From: Streptomyces sp. NRRL F-2664
GTDB lineage: Bacteria; Actinomycetota; Actinomycetes; Streptomycetales; Streptomycetaceae
NCBI RefSeq assembly: GCF_000719345.1
Contig: NZ_JOFX01000036.1
Location: forward strand, 1-64,000
Length of the DNA stretch: 64,000 nucleotides
Direction: 5' to 3'
Shown here in pieces: positions 28,220 through 37,412 of the stretch (positions are counted from its first letter, which is position 1; each line of letters opens with the position of its first letter). Position numbers and translations under genes: made by a program. Below the pieces are notes generated by a model, which did no database searches, was not told the origin of the DNA, and saw only the letters and a program-made list of their open reading frames with translations.

Positions 28220-28259
28220 AGGCGCCCCCGCCGCACTCCGCGGGCGCCCGCGAGCCGTC

Positions 28260-28826
28260 CTAGTTCTTCACGGGCTCCGGCTCCGGCCGCGGACCGCGCC
28301 GGAGCTCCGGCCCGGCCGGCGGCTCCGGCTCCCGCACCGCTTCGGCCGCGGGCCGCGGGGCGACCTGCGGGAGGGCCTTGAAGACCCAAGTCCGGTACGA
28401 CCAGAAGCGGAAGACCGTCGCCGTGCCGATGCCGATGAACTTGAAGACGTTGCTCGCGACCGGCCCGTCCCAGCCGAAGCCGTAGGTGGCGGTGTAGAGC
28501 ACGCCGTTCTCGATGACCAGGCCGATCGCGCTGAAACCGGCGAAGAGCGCCATCTCGCGGGTCCGGCCGCCATGGGCCCGGTCCCGGTAGGCGTAGTAGC
28601 GGAACCCCAGGTAGTTCGTGGCGATGGCCACGACCGTGGCTATCACGCTCGCCCGGACCACCTGCAGCTCGGTGGTGTGGCGGATCAGGTTGAACACGCC
28701 CAGGTTGACCAGAACCCCCAGGCCGCCGACCGCCCCGAACCTGGCGACCTCCCGCAGGAGGCCGCGTACGCGTTCGAGGACAGATCCGCCCTGCGTGGTC
28801 ATCAGTAGGCCAGTCCTGTCGGTCAC
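28260..28826 (-). CDS. GtrA-family membrane protein
   Basis: A 188-residue protein with four predicted membrane helices in the GtrA pattern: FGAVGGLGVLVNLGVFNLI, a second helix with ATNYLGFRYYAYR, and later FKFIGIGTATVFRFWSYRTWVF. GtrA-like proteins are thought to flip or help transfer lipid-linked sugars during cell-surface glycan synthesis. The last 40 residues are a Pro/Glu/Arg-rich tail. The GTG at 28826 has GAGG 5 nt upstream; an in-frame ATG at 28802 is the alternative. Confidence 0.88.
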   Translation of the reverse strand: MTDRTGLLMTTQGGSVLERVRGLLREVARFGAVGGLGVLVNLGVFNLIRHTTELQVVRASVIATVVAIATNYLGFRYYAYRDRAHGGRTREMALFAGFSAIGLVIENGVLYTATYGFGWDGPVASNVFKFIGIGTATVFRFWSYRTWVFKALPQVAPRPAAEAVREPEPPAGPELRRGPRPEPEPVKN

Positions 28827-28999
28827 CGCCCCCTCACGGGGCGTTCGGTGTTCTCCGTCAACCCACCCATGCTAAGTGTCCCCCCAGTGCTCCGTCTGTG
28901 CCTTCCGGCACCCTGCGACGCACGGCACACCGGGGTTCGCACGGGGCCGCCTCCGGGCCCAGGTCCGGTCGGCCCGGTACCGGCGGATACCCTGGAGGA

Positions 29000-30139
29000 G
29001 TGACGTTCCCGGTAGTCGGCATGGTCGGCGGCGGTCAGCTCGCCCGCATGACCCACGAGGCGGGTATCCCCCTCGGCATCAGATTCAAGCTCCTCAGTGA
29101 CACACCACAGGACTCGGCGGCCCAGGTCGTGAGCGACGTCGTCATCGGCGACTACCGCGACCTGGAGACGCTGCGCGCCTTCGCACGCGGTTGTGACGTG
29201 ATCACCTTCGACCACGAGCATGTACCCACCGAGCACCTGCGGGCCCTGGAAGCGGACGGCATCCCCGTCCGCCCGGGGCCCGACGCCTTGGTACACGCCC
29301 AGGACAAGGGGGTGATGCGCGCCCGGCTCGACGAGATCGGCGCGCCCAGCCCCCGCCACCGGATCGTGAGCGATCCGGACGACGTGAGCGCCTTCGCGGA
29401 CGAGGTGGGCGGTTTCCCGATCATCCTCAAGACCGTGCGCGGCGGCTACGACGGCAAGGGGGTGTGGTTCGTCCGCACTCCGCAGGACGCCGAGGCCCCC
29501 TTCAAGGCGGGCGTCCCGGTCCTCGCCGAGGAGAAGGTGGACTTCGTCCGCGAACTCGCGGCGAACATCGTCCGCTCCCCGCACGGGCAGGCCGTCGCCT
29601 ACCCGGTCGTGGAGTCCCGCCAGGTGGACGGGGTCTGCGACACGGTGATCGCACCGGCGCCGAACCTCTCCGAGGCACTGGCCGGCGAGGCCCAGGCCCT
29701 CGCCCTGCGCATCGCGCAGGAACTCGGCGTGACCGGCCACCTGGCCGTCGAGCTGTTCGAGACCGCCGACGGCCGGATCCTCGTCAACGAACTGGCGATG
29801 CGCCCGCACAACAGCGGTCACTGGACCCAGGACGGGGCCGTGACCTCCCAGTTCGCCAACCACGTGCGCGCGGTCCTGGACCTCCCGCTGGGCGACCCGC
29901 GCCCCCGCGCCCCGTGGACCGTCATGGCGAACGTCCTGGGCGGGGACTACCCCGACATGTACGGGGCCTACCTGCACTGCATGGCGCACGACCCCCAGCT
30001 GAAGATCCACATGTACGGCAAGGACGTGAAACACGGTCGCAAGGTCGGCCACGTCAACACCTACGGCGACGACCTGGACGATGTGCTGGAGCGCGCACGC
30101 CACGCTGCCGACTACCTCAGAGGAACGGTCACGCAATGA
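29000..30139 (+). CDS. purK: 5-(carboxyamino)imidazole ribonucleotide synthase
   Basis: PurK (379 residues) is an ATP-grasp enzyme that carboxylates AIR with bicarbonate and ATP to give N5-CAIR in purine synthesis. The N-terminal fold has [15 protein letters not shown]-grasp elements include [16 protein letters not shown], the E-E-K-V segment and [13 protein letters not shown] near the C-terminal substrate loop. GGAGG abuts the GTG at 29000, closer than usual, but homologues start similarly. The stop overlaps the purE start by 4 nt (ATGA). Confidence 0.95.
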   Translation: MTFPVVGMVGGGQLARMTHEAGIPLGIRFKLLSDTPQDSAAQVVSDVVIGDYRDLETLRAFARGCDVITFDHEHVPTEHLRALEADGIPVRPGPDALVHAQDKGVMRARLDEIGAPSPRHRIVSDPDDVSAFADEVGGFPIILKTVRGGYDGKGVWFVRTPQDAEAPFKAGVPVLAEEKVDFVRELAANIVRSPHGQAVAYPVVESRQVDGVCDTVIAPAPNLSEALAGEAQALALRIAQELGVTGHLAVELFETADGRILVNELAMRPHNSGHWTQDGAVTSQFANHVRAVLDLPLGDPRPRAPWTVMANVLGGDYPDMYGAYLHCMAHDPQLKIHMYGKDVKHGRKVGHVNTYGDDLDDVLERARHAADYLRGTVTQ

Positions 30140-30672
30140 GCACCACCGCCGCAGGACCTGTCGTCGGCATCGTCATGGGGTCCGACTCGGACTGGCCCGT
30201 GATGGAGGCCGCTGCCCAGGCCCTCGACGAGTTCGAGATCCCCTACGAGGTCGACGTCGTCTCCGCGCACCGGATGCCGCGCGAGATGATCGAGTACGGG
30301 GAACAGGCCGCCGGCCGCGGCCTGAAGGCGATCATCGCGGGCGCGGGCGGCGCCGCCCACCTGCCCGGCATGCTCGCCTCGGTCACCCCGCTGCCGGTCA
30401 TCGGCGTGCCCGTGCCGCTGAAGTACCTCGACGGCATGGACTCGCTGCTGTCGATCGTGCAGATGCCGGCGGGGGTGCCCGTCGCCACCGTCTCGGTCGC
30501 GGGGGCGCGCAACGCCGGCCTGCTGGCCGTACGGATGCTGGCCGCGCACGACACCGAGCTGCTCGCCCGCATGCGCGACTTCCAGCAGGAGCTGAACGAC
30601 CAGGCCACCGAGAAGGGCAAGCGGCTGCGCACGAAGGTCGCGAACGCGGAGTCCTTCGGGTTCGGCAAGTGA
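30136..30672 (+). CDS. purE: N5-carboxyaminoimidazole ribonucleotide mutase
   Basis: PurE class I (178 residues) converts N5-CAIR, made by PurK, to CAIR. The signature [13 protein letters not shown] is at about residues 11-23, the catalytic His in VSAHRMP at about 45, and the loop [12 protein letters not shown] near 74. The last 25 residues are the usual helical tail. It overlaps purK at its start and the dipeptidase gene at its end, so three genes are coupled. Confidence 0.97.
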   Translation: MSTTAAGPVVGIVMGSDSDWPVMEAAAQALDEFEIPYEVDVVSAHRMPREMIEYGEQAAGRGLKAIIAGAGGAAHLPGMLASVTPLPVIGVPVPLKYLDGMDSLLSIVQMPAGVPVATVSVAGARNAGLLAVRMLAAHDTELLARMRDFQQELNDQATEKGKRLRTKVANAESFGFGK

Positions 30673-31847
30673 GCGCGGCGCAGCGCCTGGCGGAGGCGCG
30701 CGAGCTGCTGGCCGAGCACCCCGTCGCGGACGGTCACAACGACCTGCCCTGGGCGCTGCGCCAGCAAGTGCGCTACGACCTGGCGCGACGCGACATCGCG
30801 GGCGACCAGTCCGCCCATCTGCACACCGACATCCCCCGGCTGCGCGCCGGGGGTGTCGGGGCGCAGTTCTGGTCCGTGTACGTGCGCTCGGACTACGCCG
30901 GGGACGAGGCGGTCAGCGCCACCCTGGAGCAGATCGACGCCGTCGCCCAGCTGATCGACCGCTACCCCGGCGACCTCGTGGCGGCGCTCACGGCGGACGA
31001 CATGGAGCAGGCCCGCGCCGACGGCCGGATCGCCTCGCTGATGGGCGCCGAGGGCGGCCACTCCATCAACAACTCGCTCGCCACGCTGCGCGCCCTGCAC
31101 CGACTGGGCGTGCGGTACATGACGCTCACGCACAACGACACCATCGACTGGGCGGACTCGGCGACCGACGAGCCCCGGCACGGCGGACTCACCGACTTCG
31201 GCCGCGAGGTCGTCCGCGAGATGAACCGCGTCGGCATGCTGGTGGACCTCTCGCACGTCGCCGCGACGACGATGCGCGACGCCCTCGCCGTCTCCGTCGC
31301 GCCGGTGGTCTTCTCGCACTCCTCGGCGCGTGCGGTCTGCGACCACCCGCGCAACGTCTCCGACGACGTGCTGGCGCTGCTGCCGGCCAACGGCGGGGTG
31401 GCCATGGCGACCTTCGTACCGAAGTTCATCCTCCCCGCCGCGGTCGAATGGACCCTCGCCGCGGACGAGAACCTGCGGGCGCACGGCTTCCACCACCTCG
31501 ACACCACCCCCGAGGCGATGGCCCTGCACCGGGCGTTCGAGGAAGCGCGCCCGCGGCCCGTGGCCACGGCCGCCACGGTGGCCGACCACCTGGACCACAT
31601 GCGGGAGGTGGCCGGCGTCGACCACATCGGCATCGGCGGGGACTACGACGGCACCGCCTTCACCCCCTCCGGCCTGGAGGACGTGGCCGGCTATCCGAAC
31701 CTGGTCGCGGAGCTCCTGACGCGCGGCTGGTCCCGGGCCGACCTGGCCAAGCTGACCTGGTCCAACGCGGTGCGCGCCCTGCGCGACGCCGAAGCGGTGG
31801 CGCGCGAGGTGTCGGCGACCCGCGGCCCGTCCAACGCGGTGATCTGA
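30669..31847 (+). CDS. Membrane dipeptidase (renal dipeptidase family, M19)
   Basis: A 392-residue zinc dipeptidase. All metal ligands are present: H23 and D25 in ADGHNDLPW, the bridging Glu in MGAEGGHS, His in VDLSHV, His in VFSHSSAR, and Asp in IGGDYDG. This family cleaves dipeptides including D-amino acid and beta-lactam substrates. There is no signal peptide, so it is likely cytoplasmic. The GTG start overlaps the purE stop (GTGA), a tight arrangement whose metabolic reason is not obvious. A paralogue that has lost the same ligands follows. Confidence 0.93.
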   Translation: MSAAQRLAEARELLAEHPVADGHNDLPWALRQQVRYDLARRDIAGDQSAHLHTDIPRLRAGGVGAQFWSVYVRSDYAGDEAVSATLEQIDAVAQLIDRYPGDLVAALTADDMEQARADGRIASLMGAEGGHSINNSLATLRALHRLGVRYMTLTHNDTIDWADSATDEPRHGGLTDFGREVVREMNRVGMLVDLSHVAATTMRDALAVSVAPVVFSHSSARAVCDHPRNVSDDVLALLPANGGVAMATFVPKFILPAAVEWTLAADENLRAHGFHHLDTTPEAMALHRAFEEARPRPVATAATVADHLDHMREVAGVDHIGIGGDYDGTAFTPSGLEDVAGYPNLVAELLTRGWSRADLAKLTWSNAVRALRDAEAVAREVSATRGPSNAVI

Positions 31848-31876
31848 CCACCCGCGGACGTCGGTCCGGCGGGTGC

Positions 31877-31904
31877 GGTGACCGGCTGTGACGTGCCGGT
31901 CACC
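31877..31904 (+). terminator. Hairpin between dipeptidase paralogues
   Basis: GGTGACCGG (31877-31885) pairs with CCGGTCACC (31896-31904) around a 10-nt loop, 30 nt after the dipeptidase stop. It may terminate the purKE-dipeptidase transcript or attenuate read-through into the paralogue. It also has operator-like symmetry. Confidence 0.5.
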
Positions 31905-31994
31905 CGAACGCCCCGCCTGCCGGGCGGCCGCGCGTCCGCACGTGTCACGGTGGCAGCATCTCTCCCTGCTGCCGCCGAGACCGGAGCGAACGCC

Positions 31995-33065
31995 ATGGCC
32001 GACCTGCAGGACGAACCCCACTCCGTGGGCGTCGGGGCCGAGGACCTCCCGGCCCCCGCCGGACCGGAGACGAAGGCGAGCGCCCTGGACCGGGCCGCCG
32101 CGCTGCTGTCCGTCCACCCCGTCGCCGACGGGTGCAACACCCTGGTCTGGACGCTGCGCCAGAGCCCGTACCACGACATCGACACCCCCGACGCGGGCGT
32201 CGACACCGACATCCCGCGCCTGCGCGCCGGCGGGGTGGGCGCCCAGTTCTGGTCCCTGCTCGTGCCGCCTGCGGCCGGCCGGCCGGTCGAGGACGAGGCG
32301 GGCGACCGGGTGGTCTCCGACACCCTGGAGCAGATCGACGCCGCTCTGGGCCTCGTGCGCCGCTACCCCGACAGCCTGCGGCTCGCACTCAGCGCCGACG
32401 ACATGGCCGACGCCCGCAACCGGGGCCGGATCGCCTCGTTCCTCGGCCCCGTGCCGGGCCGGGCCCTGGCCGGCTCCCTGGGCGCGCTGCGCGCCTTCCA
32501 CGCCCTCGGCGTACGGGTCCTCGCGCCCGCCGGAGCACCCTGGGCGCGGGAGACGCTGACGGCCTTCGGCCACGAGGTGGTCCAGGAGGCGAACCGGCTG
32601 GCGGTCCTCCTGGACCTCGCGGGCTGCGAGCCGCCGGTCGCCGCCCAGATCGCGGGTGCCTCCAAGGCGCCGGTGATCATCTCGAACACGGCCGCCGCCG
32701 CGCTGACCCCGCACCCGGGCAACGTGCCCGACGAGGTGCTCCGCGCGGTGCGCGAGGCGAACGGCGTCGCCATGGTCGCCTTCGACACCGCGCGCACCGG
32801 GGACTCCCTGCACGCAGTCGCCGACCACCTGGACCACGTACGGGCGGTCGCCGGCCCGGAGGGCGTCGGACTCGGCGCGGCCTTCGGCACCGAGCCGCCG
32901 GTCCTGCGCCCCACCGGCCTGACCGACCCCTCGGGCTACCCGCGGCTGATCGCTGAACTCCTGGACCGCGGCTGGCCCGAGACGGACCTCGCCCTCCTGA
33001 CCTGGGGCAACGCCCAGCGCGTCATCCGCGACGCCGAATTCCTGGCCCGCCGCGCCTCCTGCTGA
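31995..33065 (+). CDS. Membrane dipeptidase-like protein lacking metal ligands
   Basis: A 356-residue M19-family homologue of the preceding gene, with colinear similarity ([18 protein letters not shown] in that gene and [18 protein letters not shown] here; also ADHLDHVRAVAG). Each ligand is replaced: DGHND becomes DGCNT (C47, T49), GAEGGHS becomes LGPVPGR, DLSH becomes DLAG, FSHSSAR becomes ISNTAAA, and GGDYDG becomes GAAFGT. It cannot bind zinc in the normal way, yet the frame is intact with strong Streptomyces codon bias, so it is a maintained pseudoenzyme rather than a decayed gene. The ATG at 31995 is chosen for GGAG 8 nt upstream. Confidence 0.85.
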   Translation: MADLQDEPHSVGVGAEDLPAPAGPETKASALDRAAALLSVHPVADGCNTLVWTLRQSPYHDIDTPDAGVDTDIPRLRAGGVGAQFWSLLVPPAAGRPVEDEAGDRVVSDTLEQIDAALGLVRRYPDSLRLALSADDMADARNRGRIASFLGPVPGRALAGSLGALRAFHALGVRVLAPAGAPWARETLTAFGHEVVQEANRLAVLLDLAGCEPPVAAQIAGASKAPVIISNTAAAALTPHPGNVPDEVLRAVREANGVAMVAFDTARTGDSLHAVADHLDHVRAVAGPEGVGLGAAFGTEPPVLRPTGLTDPSGYPRLIAELLDRGWPETDLALLTWGNAQRVIRDAEFLARRASC

Positions 33066-33203
33066 CCCGCCGCAGATCCAGCCCCGCCGGGTCGGAGGCG
33101 CGGGGGCTCGGGGGCAGCACCCCCGCAACGGCGCCGCACCCCCGCACGCAGCGCGCCGCGTGGAGCCCGGGTCCTTCCGACCGGCCGAGCCACCCCGCAG
33201 GAG

Positions 33204-34547
33204 TCAGGCCCGGGGCCGCCCCATCGCCCGGTACGTCCAGCCGGCGGTCCGCCACCGCACCGGGTCCAGCGCGTTGCGCCCGTCGAGTACGAGCCGGTCG
33301 GTCACGACCGCGGCCAGCTCCGCCGGGTCGAGGTCGCGAAACTCGCGCCACTCCGTGAGGTGGAGCACCACCTCCGCGCCGCGGGCCGCCTCCAGCGCGG
33401 AGCCCGCGTACCCGAGGGTCGGGAAGACCTGCCGGGCGTTGTCCATGCCCTTGGGGTCGTAGACGGTGACCTGCCCGCCCTGGAGGTGGATCTGTCCGGC
33501 CACGTTCAGGGCGGGCGAGTCCCGCACGTCGTCCGAGTCCGGCTTGAAGGTGGCGCCGAGCACGGCGACCCGCTTGCCGAGGAAGGACCCGCCCACGGCC
33601 TCGCGGGCCAGCTCGACCATGTGCCCGCGCCGCCGCATGTTGATGGAGTCGACCTCGCGCAGGAAGGTCAGGGCCTGGTCCGCGCCCAGCTCGCCGGCGC
33701 GCGCCATGAAGGCCCGGATGTCCTTGGGCAGGCAGCCGCCGCCGAAGCCGATCCCGGCGCGCAGGAACTTCGCACCGATCCGCTCGTCGTGGCCGATGGC
33801 CTCGGCCAGCTTGACCACGTCACCGCCGGCGGCCTCGCACACCTCCGCCATGGCGTTGATGAAGGAGATCTTGGTGGCGAGGAAGGAGTTGGCGGCCGTC
33901 TTGACCAGCTCGGAGGTGGGGAAGTCCGTGACGACCAGCGGGGACCCCTCGGACATGGGGGTCTCGTACACCTCGCGCAGCACCTTCTCGCCGCGCTCGC
34001 CCTGAACGCCGATCACGATGCGGTCGGGGTGCAGGGTGTCCTGCACGGCGAAGCCCTCCCGCAGGAACTCCGGGTTCCACGCCAGCTCCACGTCCCGGCC
34101 CGCCGGGGCCAGCTCCGCCAGCCTCTCCGCCAGCCGCTGCGCGGAGCCCACCGGCACGGTGGACTTGCCGACGACCAGCACGGGCCGGGTCAGGTGCGGG
34201 GCCAGCGAGGTCATCGCGGCGTCGACGTAGGACATGTCGCAGGCGTACTCACCGTGCTTCTGCGGGGTGTTCACGCAGACGAAGTGGACGTCGCCGAAGG
34301 CGCCCACCTCCTCGTAGGAGGTGGTGAACCGCAGCCGGCCGGTCGAGCCGGGCAGCCCGGCCACGTGCTTGGCGAGCAGTTCCTCCAGGCCGGGCTCGTA
34401 CATCGGCACCCGGCCCGCGGCCAGCATCTCGATCTTCTCAGGCACGACGTCCAGCCCCAGGACCTCGAAGCCCAGCTCGGCCATCGCCGCGGCGTGGGTC
34501 GCGCCGAGATAGCCGGTGCCGATCACAGTGATCCTGAGGGGGGCCAT
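33204..34547 (-). CDS. UDP-glucose 6-dehydrogenase
   Basis: A 447-residue nucleotide-sugar dehydrogenase that oxidises UDP-glucose to UDP-glucuronate with NAD+. It has the Rossmann motif ITVIGTGYLG at the N-terminus, NTPQKHGEY, GKSTVPVGS and WNPEFLREG. The catalytic Cys block is GFGGGCLPKD (Cys about 266), and the C-terminal domain has GATFKPDSDDVRDSP. The ATG at 34547 has CTGGAG upstream; the frame could extend to 34589 but without support. It could also act on UDP-ManNAc, though the sequence is UGD-like. It supplies uronic acid for surface polysaccharides. Confidence 0.94.
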   Translation of the reverse strand: MAPLRITVIGTGYLGATHAAAMAELGFEVLGLDVVPEKIEMLAAGRVPMYEPGLEELLAKHVAGLPGSTGRLRFTTSYEEVGAFGDVHFVCVNTPQKHGEYACDMSYVDAAMTSLAPHLTRPVLVVGKSTVPVGSAQRLAERLAELAPAGRDVELAWNPEFLREGFAVQDTLHPDRIVIGVQGERGEKVLREVYETPMSEGSPLVVTDFPTSELVKTAANSFLATKISFINAMAEVCEAAGGDVVKLAEAIGHDERIGAKFLRAGIGFGGGCLPKDIRAFMARAGELGADQALTFLREVDSINMRRRGHMVELAREAVGGSFLGKRVAVLGATFKPDSDDVRDSPALNVAGQIHLQGGQVTVYDPKGMDNARQVFPTLGYAGSALEAARGAEVVLHLTEWREFRDLDPAELAAVVTDRLVLDGRNALDPVRWRTAGWTYRAMGRPRA

Positions 34548-34707
34548 GGGTGCTCCAGAGGTGCGGGGCCGTTTGCGGCCACTGAGCATAGTCGGGCCCG
34601 CCTGCGGGGACGGTGTCCAGGAGCACCCGGCGGCACACCTCTGTCACGCAGCTCACGTGGCTCGTCCATATCGCCATGCGTGACCGGGACACTAAGCTTG
34701 GGTTACT

Positions 34708-34719
34708 TAACGGTAGTTA
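34708..34719. promoter_or_regulatory. Small palindrome in the acyl-CoA dehydrogenase promoter region
   Basis: TAAC-GGTA-GTTA (34708-34719) lies in a conspicuously A+T-rich patch (about 34690-34730), 40 nt before the acyl-CoA dehydrogenase start. Such sites are often bound by TetR-family fatty-acid regulators. No firm -35/-10 pair could be assigned. Confidence 0.3.
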
Positions 34720-34758
34720 GCATCACGTATCGCGTGTCACCCTGGGGAGTGAGAGATC

Positions 34759-35916
34759 TTGGCGGGTTCTGCCGACTTCGACCTGTACCGCCCGGCCGAG
34801 GAGCACGACATGCTCCGCGAGTCGGTCCGCTCGCTCGCCGAGGCGAAGATCCTGCCGTTCGCAGCCGCCGTCGACGAGGAGTCCCGCTTCCCGCAGGAGG
34901 CCCTCGACGCGCTGGTCGCCAACGACCTGCACGCCGTCCACGTGCCGGAGACCTACGGCGGCGCGGGCGCCGACGCCCTCGCCACGGTGATCGTGATCGA
35001 GGAGGTGGCCCGCGTCTGCGCGTCCTCCTCCCTGATCCCTGCCGTGAACAAGCTCGGCTCCCTCCCGGTGATCCTCTCCGGCTCCGAGGAGCTCAAGGCC
35101 AAGTACCTCGGCCCGCTCGCCAAGGGCGACGCGATGTTCTCCTACGCGCTCTCCGAGCCGGACGCGGGCTCCGACGCCGCCGGCATGAAGACCCGTGCCG
35201 TACGCGACGGGGACTTCTGGGTGCTCAACGGAGTCAAGCGCTGGATCACCAACGCGGGCGTCTCCGAGTACTACACGGTCATGGCCGTCACCGACCCGGA
35301 GAAGCGCTCCAAGGGCATCAGCGCCTTCGTCGTGGAGAAGTCCGACGAGGGCGTCTCCTTCGGCGCACCCGAGAAGAAGCTCGGCATCAAGGGCTCCCCG
35401 ACCCGCGAGGTCTACCTCGACAACGTCCGGATCCCCGCCGACCGCATGATCGGCGCCGAGGGCACCGGCTTCGCCACCGCGATGAAGACCCTCGACCACA
35501 CCCGCATCACCATCGCCGCCCAGGCGCTCGGCATCGCGCAGGGCGCCCTGGACTACGCCAAGGGCTATGTCCAGGAGCGCAAGCAGTTCGGCAAGCCGAT
35601 CGGTGACTTCCAGGGCGTGCAGTTCATGCTCGCGGACATGGCCATGAAGATCGAGGCCGCCCGCCAGCTGACGTACGCCGCCGCCGCCAAGTCCGAGCGC
35701 GTCGACGCCGACCTGACCTTCTTCGGCGCCGCGGCCAAGTGCTACGCCTCCGACGTCGCCATGGAGGTCACCACCGACGCCGTCCAGCTCCTCGGCGGCT
35801 ACGGCTACACCCGCGACTACCCGGTGGAGCGCATGATGCGCGACGCCAAGATCACGCAGATCTACGAGGGCACGAACCAGGTCCAGCGGATCGTGATGGC
35901 ACGCAACCTGCCGTAG
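34759..35916 (+). CDS. Acyl-CoA dehydrogenase
   Basis: A 385-residue flavoenzyme that introduces a 2,3 double bond into acyl-CoA, passing electrons to ETF. The FAD/substrate motifs are FSYALSEPDAGSD and WITNAGVSEYYTVMA, and the catalytic Glu lies in QIYEGTNQVQRIVMARNL at the C-terminus (about residue 371). Length and motifs match short/branched-chain members, but chain-length preference cannot be fixed. The start is a TTG at 34759 with GGGGAG about 9 nt upstream. It is followed by a very long hairpin. Confidence 0.94.
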   Translation: MAGSADFDLYRPAEEHDMLRESVRSLAEAKILPFAAAVDEESRFPQEALDALVANDLHAVHVPETYGGAGADALATVIVIEEVARVCASSSLIPAVNKLGSLPVILSGSEELKAKYLGPLAKGDAMFSYALSEPDAGSDAAGMKTRAVRDGDFWVLNGVKRWITNAGVSEYYTVMAVTDPEKRSKGISAFVVEKSDEGVSFGAPEKKLGIKGSPTREVYLDNVRIPADRMIGAEGTGFATAMKTLDHTRITIAAQALGIAQGALDYAKGYVQERKQFGKPIGDFQGVQFMLADMAMKIEAARQLTYAAAAKSERVDADLTFFGAAAKCYASDVAMEVTTDAVQLLGGYGYTRDYPVERMMRDAKITQIYEGTNQVQRIVMARNLP

Positions 35917-35934
35917 CCGCGAGGCACCGGCCCA

Positions 35935-35986
35935 GCGCGTACCAAGGCGACCCCCGGCCGCGGCCGGGGGTCGCCTTGGTACGCGC
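35935..35986 (+). terminator. 26-bp perfect palindrome terminator
   Basis: Positions 35935-35960 are the exact reverse complement of 35961-35986, with no unpaired loop bases in principle. It begins 18 nt after the acyl-CoA dehydrogenase stop. It is longer than most terminators in the window. The 299 nt from it to the next start (36286) contain no gene; TAAATT at 36242-36247 may be a -10 element of the next gene. Confidence 0.85.
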
Positions 35987-36285
35987 CGCCTGCCGGGGTG
36001 CGGGATCCGCCGACAGCGGATCACCGCCCGCCCGGAGCCGCCGGGTTCGTCCCGGTACGGGACGGGTGCGGCAGGCCGGACCTCCCGCGCACCGGGCGAC
36101 AACTGCCCGGACGTACCGGGTCGTTCGCCCCCGGTGGTGCGAACAACCCGTCAATCCATGACATTCCGAGCGCGGTGCCCCTACGGCGCGCGCGCCCGCC
36201 CGACCCGTCCGGCACCGGCTTCCGGGCGCCTGCGGATGGGCTAAATTTGGACCTTCGTACGCCGGAATCGGTTGGGGAGAACGCA

Positions 36286-37368
36286 ATGACGGAAGCGATC
36301 CTGCTGGTCGGCGGACAGGGGACGAGGCTGCGTCCGGTGACGGTGAACACGCCGAAGCCCATGGTCCCCACGGCAGGCGTCCCGTTCCTCGCCCACCAGA
36401 TAGCCAGGGCTGCCGCCGCCGGCGTCACGCACATCGTCATGGCCACCTGCTACCTCGCCGAGGTCTTCGAGCCCTACTTCGGGGACGGGTCCGACTTCGG
36501 CCTGAGTCTGGAGTACGTGGTCGAGGACGAGCCCCTCGGCACCGGCGGCGCCATCCGCAACGCCGGGCAGCGCCTGACCGGCGGCCCCGACTCCTCCGTC
36601 CTCGTCTTCAACGGCGACATCCTCACCGGCCTGGACATCCGCGGCCTGGTGGACGCGCACGAGGCGGCCGACGCCGACGTCTCCCTGCACCTGGTGCGGG
36701 TCGAGGACCCGCGCGCCTTCGGCCTCGTCCCCACCGACCCCGACGGGCGCGTCCTCGCCTTCACCGAGAAGCCGCAGACGCCCGAAGAGATCATCACCGA
36801 CCAGATCAACGCCGGCTGCTACGTCTTCCGGCGCAGCGTCATCGACTCGATCCCGGCCGGCCGCCCCGTCTCCGTCGAGCGCGAGACCTTCCCCGGCCTG
36901 CTCGCCGCCGGGGCCACGCTCCACGGGGTCACCGAGAACACCTACTGGATGGACCTCGGCAAGCCCGAGTCCATCATCCAGGCCTCCGCCGACCTCGTGC
37001 GCGGCGTCGTCCCCTCCCCGGCCGTCCCCGGCCGCCGCGGCGAGTCCCTGGTCCTGCCGGGCGCCCGGATCGCCGCCGGCGCCAAGCTGTCGGGCGGCAC
37101 CGTCGTGGGCGCCGGCGCCCGTGTCGAGGCCGGAGCGGTCGTCCAGGGCTCCATCGTGCTCGACGGCGCGGTCATCGGCCCCGACGCGCAGGTCAACGCC
37201 AGCCTCGTCGGAGCCCGCGCGACGGTGGGCGCGCGGACCGTGCTGGACGGCACCGTGGTCGGCGACGGCGCGGCCGTGGGGGCCGACAACGAACTGCGGG
37301 CCGGCGCCCGGGTGTGGTGCGGCGCCGAACTGCCCGCCGCCGCCATCCGCTTCTCCCCGGACGCCTGA
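36286..37368 (+). CDS. Sugar-1-phosphate nucleotidyltransferase (ManC-like, GDP-mannose pyrophosphorylase family)
   Basis: A 360-residue nucleotidyltransferase. The N-terminal Rossmann-like domain has LLVGGQGTRLRPVTVNTPKPM (residues 6-26). The metal-binding Asp lies in VFNGDILTG, and FTEKP, NAGCYVF and YWMDLGKPE are conserved substrate-site blocks. The C-terminal third consists of hexapeptide repeats (GARIAAG, GARVEAG) forming a left-handed beta helix. Most probably it makes GDP-mannose from mannose-1-phosphate, in line with manB at 60992; other NDP-sugars are possible. The ATG at 36286 has GGGGAG upstream. Confidence 0.88.
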   Translation: MTEAILLVGGQGTRLRPVTVNTPKPMVPTAGVPFLAHQIARAAAAGVTHIVMATCYLAEVFEPYFGDGSDFGLSLEYVVEDEPLGTGGAIRNAGQRLTGGPDSSVLVFNGDILTGLDIRGLVDAHEAADADVSLHLVRVEDPRAFGLVPTDPDGRVLAFTEKPQTPEEIITDQINAGCYVFRRSVIDSIPAGRPVSVERETFPGLLAAGATLHGVTENTYWMDLGKPESIIQASADLVRGVVPSPAVPGRRGESLVLPGARIAAGAKLSGGTVVGAGARVEAGAVVQGSIVLDGAVIGPDAQVNASLVGARATVGARTVLDGTVVGDGAAVGADNELRAGARVWCGAELPAAAIRFSPDA

Positions 37369-37412
37369 CCCCGCGCCCGGGAGCGCGCACGGCGGCCGGG
37401 CGGGGGCGTCCG

